Assembly: GCA_023400055.1 (NCBI GenBank)
Contig: JAEXFN010000042.1
Location: 1-56,133 of the forward strand
Reading direction: 5' to 3'
Origin: Bacillota bacterium
GTDB taxonomy: Bacteria; Bacillota; UBA4882; UBA8346
Length of the DNA: 56,133 bases
A program made the translations under genes and the position numbers. Within the stretch, counting starts at the first letter, position 1, and each line of letters begins with the position of its first letter. This document shows positions 16,280-24,495 of this stretch, in pieces. A model generated the notes under the pieces. The model was not told the DNA's origin and did not search any database. It saw nothing but the letters and a program-made list of their open reading frames with translations.

Positions 16280-17446
16280 TCACTCCCAAGTCGAGATTAG
16301 TTCCTGAAGATCCATCCGATAGACATGCCGTTGTCCTTCATGAATGGAATCGAACGAAATGGCCGTTCCAGCGCGGTTCCAGCGCGGATGAAGATCGCAC
16401 CGCAAATCGATCAGGAAATCCTTGAAAGGGGGAATGGCGTTATAAGACCCCAAAGTGATTCCCTTGCCGCCGGAGAGGTGATAAAGGTAAAGATAGCGCA
16501 AGCCTGCCTCGTCGGGATAACTGTCGTAAAGCAGCCATGCCCGGTCCGGCGAATAGCTGCAATGACCGTCCTTCCGGAAAAAGCCGGCATCGATTACAAC
16601 CGATTCCCGGGTCCGGTCGGTGAGTAAGTACAATTGATCGCCGGCTTGGCCGGCGCAGTGGAACAGGATATGGCCGGGGTCCCGCCAATGATAATGCGAA
16701 GCGTACCCGTAATCGGACAGCTTATGAATCGCGGCGCCGTCCCAAGCGGCGGTGAAGATCGCCGTCTCCCAGTGCCGGCCCGGTTCCGGAAAATAGCGGA
16801 CCAGGAAAACGAAGCGGCTGCCGTCGGGATTAAAGGTAATGTGATTGATCATAATCTTCTTGTGCTGCAGTTTCGGATGATCCTTGGACAATTCCCAAAG
16901 CTGTTCCAACGAGATGATCAGCCGGCTCCGCCCCGAGGCTAAGTCGATCAGGAAGACGCCGTCTTCCGCGGGATGATCGACCGCCCGGAACGGGTCGGGC
17001 TTCCCGGCATAGCCGTAACCGGGCCGAAAATCATACATCCGGTCGAAGTTGATGCTCAGCGCATATTTCCCGGTAGGGTCGACGGCGGCCACCGGCCTTT
17101 CGAGCGAGCGGCGCCGCCCGGAATGGATATTCAGCATCACTCCCCGATAATCGCCGTCCTGCTCGTCATTGAAGATAATCTCGTCATCGGGGGCTAACGG
17201 GCTCCACTGGAGCATCGCGCCTTGCTGAAAGTTCCAGGTATTGGTTTCCGTTATAACTTCAAATTGCTTACTGGCCAGATCGATCAATCCCAGTTTGGCC
17301 CGGTCGGTCCGGGTGGGCAAGCGGTCCCAGAACTGAACTTCGTGGCAAAGATGATATTTTTGGTTGGCGCTGAAAGCCGGGACGTCGTAATACCCGAAAA
17401 AATACTGGCCCGTTCCCCGGGTCAAACGTTCGATGGGCAATTCCAT
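16280..17446 (-). CDS. PL22-like beta-propeller protein
   Basis: A 388-residue propeller resembling oligogalacturonate lyase (PL22) in length and blade layout. It aligns by eye with the protein at 45537-46700: ASHYHWRDPG matches CNHYHANND, and DLRCDLHPRWN matches QQVHCHPTFSW. One of the histidines of the HCHP metal site is replaced (DLHP), so lyase activity is uncertain. GAGGAGTG precedes the ATG. It lies between a sugar-binding protein and a GH2 enzyme, 7 bases from the latter, which supports a role on imported uronide-containing oligosaccharides. It could also be a non-catalytic TolB-like propeller. Confidence 0.6.
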   Translation of the reverse strand: MELPIERLTRGTGQYFFGYYDVPAFSANQKYHLCHEVQFWDRLPTRTDRAKLGLIDLASKQFEVITETNTWNFQQGAMLQWSPLAPDDEIIFNDEQDGDYRGVMLNIHSGRRRSLERPVAAVDPTGKYALSINFDRMYDFRPGYGYAGKPDPFRAVDHPAEDGVFLIDLASGRSRLIISLEQLWELSKDHPKLQHKKIMINHITFNPDGSRFVFLVRYFPEPGRHWETAIFTAAWDGAAIHKLSDYGYASHYHWRDPGHILFHCAGQAGDQLYLLTDRTRESVVIDAGFFRKDGHCSYSPDRAWLLYDSYPDEAGLRYLYLYHLSGGKGITLGSYNAIPPFKDFLIDLRCDLHPRWNRAGTAISFDSIHEGQRHVYRMDLQELISTWE

Positions 17447-17551
17447 AAATGTTTCACTCCTCGTGAGGCTTTAAAATCTGAAATATAATGAATCTGAACA
17501 TTAACGGCAGAAACGAAAGAGGGGAAGGCTTGCTTCCCCTCCCGACCGGGT

Positions 17552-18850
17552 CTACTCTTCAAATAACGCTTTGATCTCTCGCTCCAGGTCGGCCACGGCC
17601 TTGTCGACCGTTTTCTGGCCGGCCAAGGTCTCCTGAACCGCCTTGGTCAGCAGCAGCCGGCCTTCGACCTCCCCCAGCTGCGGCGCGTTGCCGTATAGCG
17701 GTCCGCCGTAACGGACGGCGGTAGGCAATTGATCCATCATCACTTTTACCAGCGGATCATCTTTATACAGCGGCTGATTGGCCACCTGTTTGAGGACCGG
17801 CAGCGCTCCGCCCTCGGCATACTTTAAGAAATTGGAATAAAAGGGCTCCGCAAACATGTATTTGACAAATTTCTTGGCGTCATCGGGATTCTTGGACTTG
17901 GCGAAGACAAACAATTGGAATCCGCCCAGGAAGGAACGGGAAGTTTGCCCGGGGCGATTGATCGGGATCTTCACCGCGCCGATCTTCGAGGCCAGTTCCG
18001 GCCGGTTCCGCTTGATGTTGAGAATGTCGTTCCCGCTCATGATCAGCATCGGCGCCTTGCCGAGCTCAAACATCTTACTGACATCCTGTTGCGTGTATTG
18101 CAGGACGGCCGGCGGCATCACCTGATGTTTCAGTTTCAGGTCCACCAGCCATTGCAGGGCCTCTTTCATCGGTTTGCTGTTGATGACCACCTTGCCCTGG
18201 CGGTTCAGGATCATTCCGCCATTGGTCGCGCCGAGGATCATCCAGAGCTGTCCCAAGCCGGGGCCATTGCCGGACACTACCGAACCCCACTGGTCGATCT
18301 GGCCGTCTTTGTCGGTATCCTTGGTCAACGCCTTCATCGCCGTCAGCCATTCCGCCCAGGTCGTCGGCGGCTTGATTCCTTCCTTCTCCAGGATGTCTTT
18401 GCGGTAGAAGAGGACCCGGGTCTCCAGATACCAGGGAATGCCGTAAACCTTGCCCTTGATGGTGGCCCAGGCGTCCTTGGCCATCGGAATGAACTTATCC
18501 TTGCCGATCCCTCTCACGACATCGTTGAGCGGGGCCAATTCCTGGGCGGACGCAAACTGGGTGACCAGATCCGGCCCTTGCTCCCCGACTTCGGGCGGAT
18601 TGCCGGCGGCGATCGCGGCCATCGTCTTGGTATAGGACTCCTGAAACGGCAGGAATTCCACCTGGACCTTGACATCCGGGTTCAGCTTCTCGAACTCTTT
18701 GGCCCGGGCGATTACCGCTTGTTTACGCTCCTCTTGAAACAATTCCCGGCTCCAGTGGATCAACGTCTTGCTTTGAGCGGCCGAAACCAGCGAAAGCGTC
18801 GTGGTGCAGAGAACCAGCGCCAATAATAGCGGCATCCATATCTTTTTCAT
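17552..18850 (-). CDS. Sugar ABC transporter substrate-binding protein
   Basis: Family 1 extracellular solute-binding protein (432 residues) that captures an oligosaccharide outside the membrane and hands it to the two permeases encoded upstream. It has an N-terminal signal peptide (MKKIW, hydrophobic core, then VSAAQS) without a clear lipobox Cys, so anchoring is uncertain. The mature part begins with the usual LIHWSRE/FEKLNPDVKV pattern, and GIPWYLETRVLFYRKD is a typical binding-cleft stretch. GGGGAGG precedes the ATG. No ATPase gene is nearby, as in other Bacillota CUT1 systems that share one MsmX-type ATPase. Confidence 0.92.
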   Translation of the reverse strand: MKKIWMPLLLALVLCTTTLSLVSAAQSKTLIHWSRELFQEERKQAVIARAKEFEKLNPDVKVQVEFLPFQESYTKTMAAIAAGNPPEVGEQGPDLVTQFASAQELAPLNDVVRGIGKDKFIPMAKDAWATIKGKVYGIPWYLETRVLFYRKDILEKEGIKPPTTWAEWLTAMKALTKDTDKDGQIDQWGSVVSGNGPGLGQLWMILGATNGGMILNRQGKVVINSKPMKEALQWLVDLKLKHQVMPPAVLQYTQQDVSKMFELGKAPMLIMSGNDILNIKRNRPELASKIGAVKIPINRPGQTSRSFLGGFQLFVFAKSKNPDDAKKFVKYMFAEPFYSNFLKYAEGGALPVLKQVANQPLYKDDPLVKVMMDQLPTAVRYGGPLYGNAPQLGEVEGRLLLTKAVQETLAGQKTVDKAVADLEREIKALFEE

Positions 18851-18949
18851 CTACTTTCCTCCCCTTTTTGACGATGTATGGTTCTTAAGGTATCAAAACC
18901 CAATCTTTTATGCGGATAGCTTCTCACCTCCCATCCGAGCCCCGCAGCG

Positions 18950-19825
18950 TTATTCGCCGGTCACTGCGCCCGCGGTCAGGCCACCGATCAGGTATTTCTG
19001 CAGGAACATAAAGATCGCGATGACCGGTGTCGAGATGACGACCGCCATGGCCATCAATCCGGTATAGTCGATCATGAACTCGTCGATATAGGCGCTCATC
19101 CCGACCGAAAGCGTCCGGAAGGCATCCTTGTCGACCAGGATGAAGGCCAGCAGGAACTCATTCCAACTCAAGACGAAGGCAAAGATGGCCGCGGCCGCCA
19201 GCCCCGGCGCGGCCAGGGGCAACACCACCCGGAACAAGGCCCCGATCCGGGTGCAGCCGTCGATGCGGGCCGAATCTTCCAGGCTGTCGGGGATGGACAG
19301 GAAGTAGCCGCGCAGCAGCCAGGTGGTGAACGGCAAGGCGCCGGTGATATAGGCCAGGATCAACCCGGCGTAAGTATTGACCAGCTTTAATTGGGTCAAC
19401 ATGATAAATAGGGGGATGACCAGTAAAACCGCTGGAAACATCTGCAACAGCAACAGGGTGATGCCGAAGGCATTCCTGCCTTTGAAATGCAGGCGGGCCA
19501 GGGCGTACGCTCCGAAGCAGGCCAAGATCACCACCACGATCGTCGTGCTCACGGAGACGATGATGCTGTTTTGAAAATAGGTCAGAAAGTTGGAACGCCC
19601 GGTAACCCGGCTGAAGTTCTCCAGGGTGAAATGGCCCGGCCACAGCTGCGGATGCGTGCTGAAAGCCGCGCTCTCCGTCTGAAAGGCGCTGACAATCATC
19701 CAATAAAACGGAAACAACAAGCCGATCAAGACCAAGGCAACCGCGCCGTAAATCAAACCGTAACGAAGCCAGGCTTTCCGCAGCCCGCGGTTTCCCGGCG
19801 ATCCCCACCCGTTTTGCGCCGCCAT
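18950..19825 (-). CDS. Sugar ABC transporter permease, MalG type
   Basis: Inner-membrane permease of a CUT1 importer, 291 residues with about six membrane segments. The cytoplasmic coupling loop contains the EAA motif (EDSARIDGCTRIGALFRVVL), which docks the ATPase. The C-terminus AVTGE is typical of MalG-like subunits. Its ATG lies one base past the stop of the MalF-type gene, so they are co-translated. Partners are the MalF-type permease and the binding protein either side of it. Confidence 0.95.
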   Translation of the reverse strand: MAAQNGWGSPGNRGLRKAWLRYGLIYGAVALVLIGLLFPFYWMIVSAFQTESAAFSTHPQLWPGHFTLENFSRVTGRSNFLTYFQNSIIVSVSTTIVVVILACFGAYALARLHFKGRNAFGITLLLLQMFPAVLLVIPLFIMLTQLKLVNTYAGLILAYITGALPFTTWLLRGYFLSIPDSLEDSARIDGCTRIGALFRVVLPLAAPGLAAAAIFAFVLSWNEFLLAFILVDKDAFRTLSVGMSAYIDEFMIDYTGLMAMAVVISTPVIAIFMFLQKYLIGGLTAGAVTGE

Positions 19826-19826
19826 C

Positions 19827-20768
19827 TCAAATGCCCCCTTCTTTCATCTCGCGAATATAAGAACGCAAATAGATTCCGCACAGGACCAGCGTGATCACGA
19901 ACAAGACCATGGCCGCGGCCGCGGCGTAACCGAACCGTCCGGCGATGAAACCCATCTGGTAAATTTTAATGGGAAAAACGGTAGTGGCTTCGCCGGGCCC
20001 GCCCTGGGTCAGCAGCCAGACCAGTTCGAACGCTTTAAAAAGGTTGATGGCCGTCAATAAGATGGCGGTCAACGAGACCGGCTTGATCATGGGCAGGGTA
20101 ATCTTGCAAAAGCATTGCCAGCGATTGGCGCCATCCATATAAGCCGCTTCATACAGGAACCCGGGGATGGCTTGCAAGCCGGCGAGCAACACAATGATCA
20201 TGAAGGGCAGGTTCTTCCAGATGCCCACCAGGATGCAGGAGAAAAGGGCCAGTTCGGGACCGAACCAGACCGGCTTCTGATGGACCAGCCCGGATTGGAA
20301 CAGCAGCGCGGTCAGGATGCCGTACTGATCATTCATGATCCAGCGCCAGACCAGGGCGGAAACGAAGTTCGGCAGCGCCCAGGGGATGATGATCAGCGCC
20401 CGGGCCAAGGACCGGCCGGGAAACTTCAGATTGAACAGCAAGGCGATGGCCAGTCCCAGCAGATAGGTGAAGGCCACGATGGCCACCGTCCAAACCAGGG
20501 AGATGTAAATCGAATGCAACAAGGAGGCGTCGCCGAGGGCGTTCTGATAGTTCTTCAAGCCGATAAACGGCCGGCCCGGATAGATGATGTGCCACCGGTG
20601 AAAGCTCAACCAGATCGTGTAAAGCAAGGGATAAAGGTTTACCAGGGCGATGGCGGCCAGGGTCGGGGCGACTAGGACGAAGGCGATGTTCCGTTCGGTC
20701 CAGCGCCCGATCCCGGGAATCAGCCCGCCCGGCAACGAGGAATCAATCTGCGACCCGCTTACACTCAC
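19827..20768 (-). CDS. Sugar ABC transporter permease, MalF type
   Basis: Membrane permease of 313 residues with six predicted segments. The coupling loop reads YEAAYMDGANRWQCFCKITL, the EAA motif, followed by the LTQGGPGEATTVF stretch characteristic of the first permease of CUT1 importers. It begins with GTG behind GAAAGGGG, 16 bases after the LacI stop. It forms the translocation pore with the MalG-type subunit; an unlinked ATPase must energise it. Confidence 0.95.
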   Translation of the reverse strand: MSVSGSQIDSSLPGGLIPGIGRWTERNIAFVLVAPTLAAIALVNLYPLLYTIWLSFHRWHIIYPGRPFIGLKNYQNALGDASLLHSIYISLVWTVAIVAFTYLLGLAIALLFNLKFPGRSLARALIIIPWALPNFVSALVWRWIMNDQYGILTALLFQSGLVHQKPVWFGPELALFSCILVGIWKNLPFMIIVLLAGLQAIPGFLYEAAYMDGANRWQCFCKITLPMIKPVSLTAILLTAINLFKAFELVWLLTQGGPGEATTVFPIKIYQMGFIAGRFGYAAAAAMVLFVITLVLCGIYLRSYIREMKEGGI

Positions 20769-20784
20769 GATGAAAACCCCTTTC

Positions 20785-21816
20785 TCAGATAGTAGCCGGC
20801 GGCGCGGCGGTGGACTGCCTGACGACCAGCTCGACCGGAAGGATGATCTGGATCGGTTTGCTCACATCCTGTTTGCCGTCGAGAATGTCCAACAGCAGTT
20901 CCGAACCTTTTCTGCCCAATTCGTAACCGGGTTGGGCCAGACTGCTCAACGGCGGATTGGCATATTCGGCGAGGTAGGTGTTGTCGAAACTGATCAGGCT
21001 GAGATCGTCGGGAATCTTTTTCCCGGCTTTTTGAAAGGCCCCCATGGCGCCGACGGCCATCAGATCGTTGAAGCAGACTACCGCGCTGGGCATGGTTTCC
21101 TGCCCGAGCAGGGCTTCGGCCAGTTCCCGCCCCTCTTCCTGCAGGGAATTGGCAGCGAACTTCACCCAACTTTCCTCATAGGGAACCCGGTACTCCTCCA
21201 GCGCGAGTTTAAAGCCTTCGAACCTGCGCAGGCCGGTGGTATAATCCAAGGGCCCGCCGATATAACCGATTCGACGGTGGCCCAGTTTGATCAGGTATTC
21301 GGTGATCAGATAGGAACTGCGCAAGGAGTTGGTATCGATAAAGGTCATCGCCTCGCTGTCTCTGAGTCGGCCGATGGTTACAAAGGGATACTTCTGTTCG
21401 ACCAGTTCCTGAATGAAAGGATCTTCGTAACGGTTGATCAGAAAGATCAAGCCGTCGATGCGGCGTTCCTTGAAAAACTGGCTGTAACGTTTCTCTTTGT
21501 TTAAAATGAGCAGAAAATCGTAATCGAACCGGCTCAGGGTCTCGGTGATCCCGCGCAGCATCTCCATGGAATGGGGATTGGAAAAGATATAACGGGCGCT
21601 GCGCGGAATGACGATCCCGATGGTGTTGGTCTTCTTGCTGGCCAGCGTCTGCGCGGAGAACGTCGGCAGATAATCGTGCTCCTTCATGATTCGTTTGATC
21701 TTTTCGCGCGTCGCCGCCGAAACGTCCTTTTTGCCGTTCAACACCCGCGAAACGGTGGTGATGGACACCCCGGCCCGCTCGGCAATCTCCTCGATGGTCA
21801 CTTTGGAATTTTCCAT
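20785..21816 (-). CDS. LacI-family regulator of the sugar importer operon
   Basis: First gene of the minus-strand operon with the importer, propeller and GH2 genes, so it probably controls its own operon. The DNA-binding domain reads TIEEIAERAGVSITTVSRVL, followed by the hinge and a sugar-binding domain (LISFDNTYLAEYANPPLSSL). I prefer the ATG at 21816, preceded by GAAGGA; the ATG at 21828 has no room for a ribosome binding site. A perfect 20-bp palindrome of LacI type lies just upstream (21832-21851), with weaker relatives at 21969 and 22127, pointing to autoregulation. Inducer unknown, probably an oligouronide. Confidence 0.92.
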   Translation of the reverse strand: MENSKVTIEEIAERAGVSITTVSRVLNGKKDVSAATREKIKRIMKEHDYLPTFSAQTLASKKTNTIGIVIPRSARYIFSNPHSMEMLRGITETLSRFDYDFLLILNKEKRYSQFFKERRIDGLIFLINRYEDPFIQELVEQKYPFVTIGRLRDSEAMTFIDTNSLRSSYLITEYLIKLGHRRIGYIGGPLDYTTGLRRFEGFKLALEEYRVPYEESWVKFAANSLQEEGRELAEALLGQETMPSAVVCFNDLMAVGAMGAFQKAGKKIPDDLSLISFDNTYLAEYANPPLSSLAQPGYELGRKGSELLLDILDGKQDVSKPIQIILPVELVVRQSTAAPPATI

Positions 21817-21831
21817 CGGATCCTTCATCCT

Positions 21832-21851
21832 TTCCGAAAGCGCTTTCGGAA
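21832..21851. promoter_or_regulatory. Perfect LacI-type operator palindrome
   Basis: A perfect 20-bp palindrome with the LacI-family core CGAAAGCGCTTTCG (central CpG), 15 bases before the preferred LacI start. It also resembles a catabolite-response element, so a CcpA-type protein is an alternative binder. Confidence 0.75.
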
Positions 21852-21968
21852 TTCTTGTGTAAAAAACCCCTCACCAAGCGCTCAAATTGGCATCATATAC
21901 ATAAAATCATACCAGTATCTATCATTTTTGACACAATCATGCGCTTTGGACGGCTCAGAAGTCCGAAA

Positions 21969-21990
21969 TTACCGAAAGCATTTTCGGTAA
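21969..21990. promoter_or_regulatory. Secondary LacI-type operator
   Basis: Inverted repeat TTACCGAAA...TTTCGGTAA, matching its own reverse complement at 18 of 22 positions. It shares the CGAAAG half-site with the operator at 21832, about 137 bases away. Confidence 0.5.
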
Positions 21991-22126
21991 ATCGGGATAA
22001 AAAATGGAGTTACAATGAATATCGTCGGCCATTTCATCCCGTTGAGTTGCTTTCATCGAAACCCCATTGTTTCCTGTTGATCCAAATTTTACGCCGGTTT
22101 AACCATTTTGTCAATAACCGTTCCAA

Positions 22127-22150
22127 TTTTCCGTAACCGTTTTCGGAAAA
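22127..22150. promoter_or_regulatory. Third operator-like inverted repeat
   Basis: TTTTCCG...CGGAAAA inverted repeat, self-matching at 20 of 24 positions, about 300 bases upstream of the LacI gene. It could allow DNA looping with the other two sites. Confidence 0.4.
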
Positions 22151-22414
22151 ATAAATCGGATAGGGTTGGAGAGCGTCTTACAAAGAATATTATCTCGCCA
22201 GTGATTGACCTTATCCCGGTTGCAATTAAAGCCCTTTGTCCGAACCGGGCTGGGTTGGGATTTTTGAATTTAGGATTGAATTTAAGATTGGTTTGGTTGG
22301 CACTGATTTTAAACCCGCTGAATCCGTGGAATCTAAACTAATCCCGTTTCATCCAGTTGCGCTTGACGGGGAATCATCTTCTTTCCTCGGTCCGCCCCAT
22401 CTCCCATCACTCAT

Positions 22415-22813
22415 GTTAGGTATGGTCCTTGGTCCTTTAGGGACGGTCGTCGTCCCTTTAGGGATGAGACATGTCCGTGTTAGGGATGGTCTTCGCCCCT
22501 CAAAGGACCAGAGCGTCCGTGTAAGGTACGCTACGATCCTTGTCAGGGATGGTCTTCGTCCTTGTAAGGTACATCATGGTCCTTTCATAGGACGGAGCCA
22601 TCCCTGCTTCCCCAAAGACCATCCCTACTTCCCCAAGGCTTGGGGAAGTTGATCCGAGGCCTGAGGATGCAGGACCAATCCTTATCCCTACTCACTTAAG
22701 CCGCATCCCTGCCGGACTGGTTCCTGTCCTAGTTGCTCCAAGGTCCGGGGATGCAGGACCGAGCAGCAAAGCGGCTTCCCCGCGCTCCGTCCCCGCTTCG
22801 CCATGCTCCATCC
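22415..22813. repeat. 21-bp tandem array B1, degenerate but in strict phase
   Basis: Nineteen consecutive 21-bp units without any insertion or deletion, although the units have diverged strongly. Many end in TCC (GGTCC, CATCC, CGTCC), and one block (about 22629-22648) is a near-perfect palindrome, CTTCCCCAAG/CTTGGGGAAG. The unit CCCAAAGACCAT... is clearly related to CCCGAGGACCAT... in array B2 at 42.4 kb. It lies between the divergent LacI and methyltransferase genes. An open frame crosses part of it, giving heptapeptides such as VRDGLRP and FPKAWGS, but there is no start signal. Confidence 0.8.
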
Positions 22814-22921
22814 GCACCGGACCGCCCAGCGGAGCCCGGTTATTGCGTTTCCATGATGCGCCTGATACACTAAGATCATCATCCAGCACTGAACGCAATG
22901 CCGAAGGAGGCCCAAACTCTC

Positions 22922-23656
22922 TTGAAACAAAACAAATACGACGATCCCGAATTCTTCAACAAATACAGCCAGATGGCCCGTTCCATCGGCGGGCTGGAGG
23001 CCGCCGGGGAATGGCACGCCTTCCGGGCGATGCTTCCCGATCTGTCCGCCAAGGAAGTCCTCGATCTCGGCTGCGGTTTCGGCTGGCACTGCCGTTACGC
23101 CCGCGAACAAGGCGCCCGTTCGGTGCTGGGCATCGATCTGTCCGAGAAGATGCTGGCGCGCGCCCGGGCCGCCACCGCCGATCCGGCCATCGCATACCGC
23201 CGGCTGGCGATCGAGGATATCGACTTCCCCGCCGCCGCATTCGACGTCGTGCTCAGCTCGCTGGCCCTGCATTACGTGGAACGCTTCGACCGGGTCTGCC
23301 AAAAAGTCCGGCACAGCCTGACACCGGGCGGCCATTTCGTGTTCTCCGTCGAACATCCCATCTTCACCGCCCGCGCCGCTCAGGACTGGCACTACGGCCC
23401 TCAGGGCGAGAAACTGCATTGGCCGGTCGACGACTACCAGAGCGAAGGCGCCCGCAGCGCCAGATTTCTCGACGAGGACGTCATCAAATACCACCGGACC
23501 CTGGCCAACTATCTGAATACCCTCATCGCGTCCGGCCTGCGCATCACGCAGATCGCCGAACCGGTGCCGCCCCCGGAAATGCTGGCGCAGCACCCCGACT
23601 ATCGCCACGAACTGCGCCGTCCCATGTTTCTGCTGGTCGCGACGGTGCGGGATTAG
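22922..23656 (+). CDS. SAM-dependent methyltransferase (class I)
   Basis: Methyltransferase of the UbiE/Methyltransf_11 type with unknown acceptor. The SAM motif is VLDLGCGFGWHCRYA, followed by VLGIDLSEKML (acidic residue that binds the ribose) and DVVLSSLALHYV. The C-terminal half (VFSVEHPIFTAR) is typical of a large family of unassigned bacterial enzymes. I place the start at TTG 22922, because AAGGAGG lies 11 bases before it; an ATG at 22898 would put that site inside the gene. It stands alone, right after array B1. Confidence 0.8.
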   Translation: MKQNKYDDPEFFNKYSQMARSIGGLEAAGEWHAFRAMLPDLSAKEVLDLGCGFGWHCRYAREQGARSVLGIDLSEKMLARARAATADPAIAYRRLAIEDIDFPAAAFDVVLSSLALHYVERFDRVCQKVRHSLTPGGHFVFSVEHPIFTARAAQDWHYGPQGEKLHWPVDDYQSEGARSARFLDEDVIKYHRTLANYLNTLIASGLRITQIAEPVPPPEMLAQHPDYRHELRRPMFLLVATVRD

Positions 23657-23678
23657 GAATGTGCTTGCTTTCTAAGTT

Positions 23679-23714
23679 GAGTGACTGAAAGAGTTTGATG
23701 AGTGACTGAAAGTT
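23679..23714. repeat. 21-bp repeat family C, two-copy remnant
   Basis: GAGTGACTGA occurs twice, 21 bases apart. This is the reverse complement of the TCAGTCACTC core of the array at the right end of the window, so the same family occurs here in opposite orientation. Confidence 0.7.
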
Positions 23715-23833
23715 GTATTATAAAGATGTATTTTTAAGAGAAAGTCTTGTCAATCCAGCTTAATCCTGTGCGATGTGTCCAGGGGTTGAACGGCCAACCC
23801 CAACACCGTGGACCTACCCCTCCGCAGGGCCTC

Positions 23834-24277
23834 ATGCCGGCCCTTGACCCGGCATTTGACTTTACTAAACGCACCGAATGAAGTAAAGAATCGATTCTGC
23901 CAATCGCATCTCTTTTTGAAAGCAATTTCTGTTTGGCAACGGCATGCGCTCCATTCGCAATGCCGTGCCGGTCTACCTCCCTGTAGACCGCTCGGGTGGA
24001 TACGCTAGTCTAAAAAAACAAAACCAAGAGAAGTCTATACATTTTTGCATTCATAGAGCCGCCAGGGATGGCGGCTGCGCGGCGTTGCTGGCCGGATGAA
24101 AGCACCGCCGTCGGCTAGGAACCATCCTATGGAAGCCGCCGGTAATGGAGGCCGGCGGCTAATTTAATTGTCCATTTACCTTGCCGGTTCAAGGATGAAC
24201 CGGACATTGGAGGGGTTCTAAGGGGAAGCAGCGTCCCCTTAGCGGCGGGGTTGCAAGGGGTTTGCTGCTAAACCCCT
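23834..24277. other. Hairpin-dense intergenic region
   Basis: Seven perfect short hairpins and one bulged hairpin lie in about 440 bases: ATGCCGG/CCGGCAT (23834), CGGCATGCG/CGCAATGCCG with a bulge (23939), GGTCTAC/GTAGACC (23970), GCCGCC/GGCGGC (24058), GCCGCCGG/CCGGCGGC (24135), CCGGTTCA/TGAACCGG (24184), CTAAGGGGA/TCCCCTTAG (24218) and AGGGGTTT/AAACCCCT (24256). No frame is convincing. The last two resemble hairpin repeats common between genes in clostridia. It may be a structured RNA or a decayed repeat cluster. Confidence 0.55.
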
Positions 24278-24495
24278 GCCCGCCCGCAGGCGGAATCCTT
24301 GTTTTAGGCCAAAAACTTAAAACCATCATACCCCAAATACTTTAGCTTACAATTCAAGCCGATCTCCTACCTTCAAACCGATCTCCCATCGAAAAACAGC
24401 TGCGTCTTTGTTGAGCAAACTTGATAATTCTAACTCCCCTACATTCTCAATAAAATTTCATAACAGAATTGCGATTTGGGGGGGAATAAAGCAGA

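Noticed and set aside
23657..24495. tRNA or known riboswitch among the hairpins
   Set aside because: No cloverleaf with a GTTCGA-type T-loop and CCA end, and no recognised riboswitch core.
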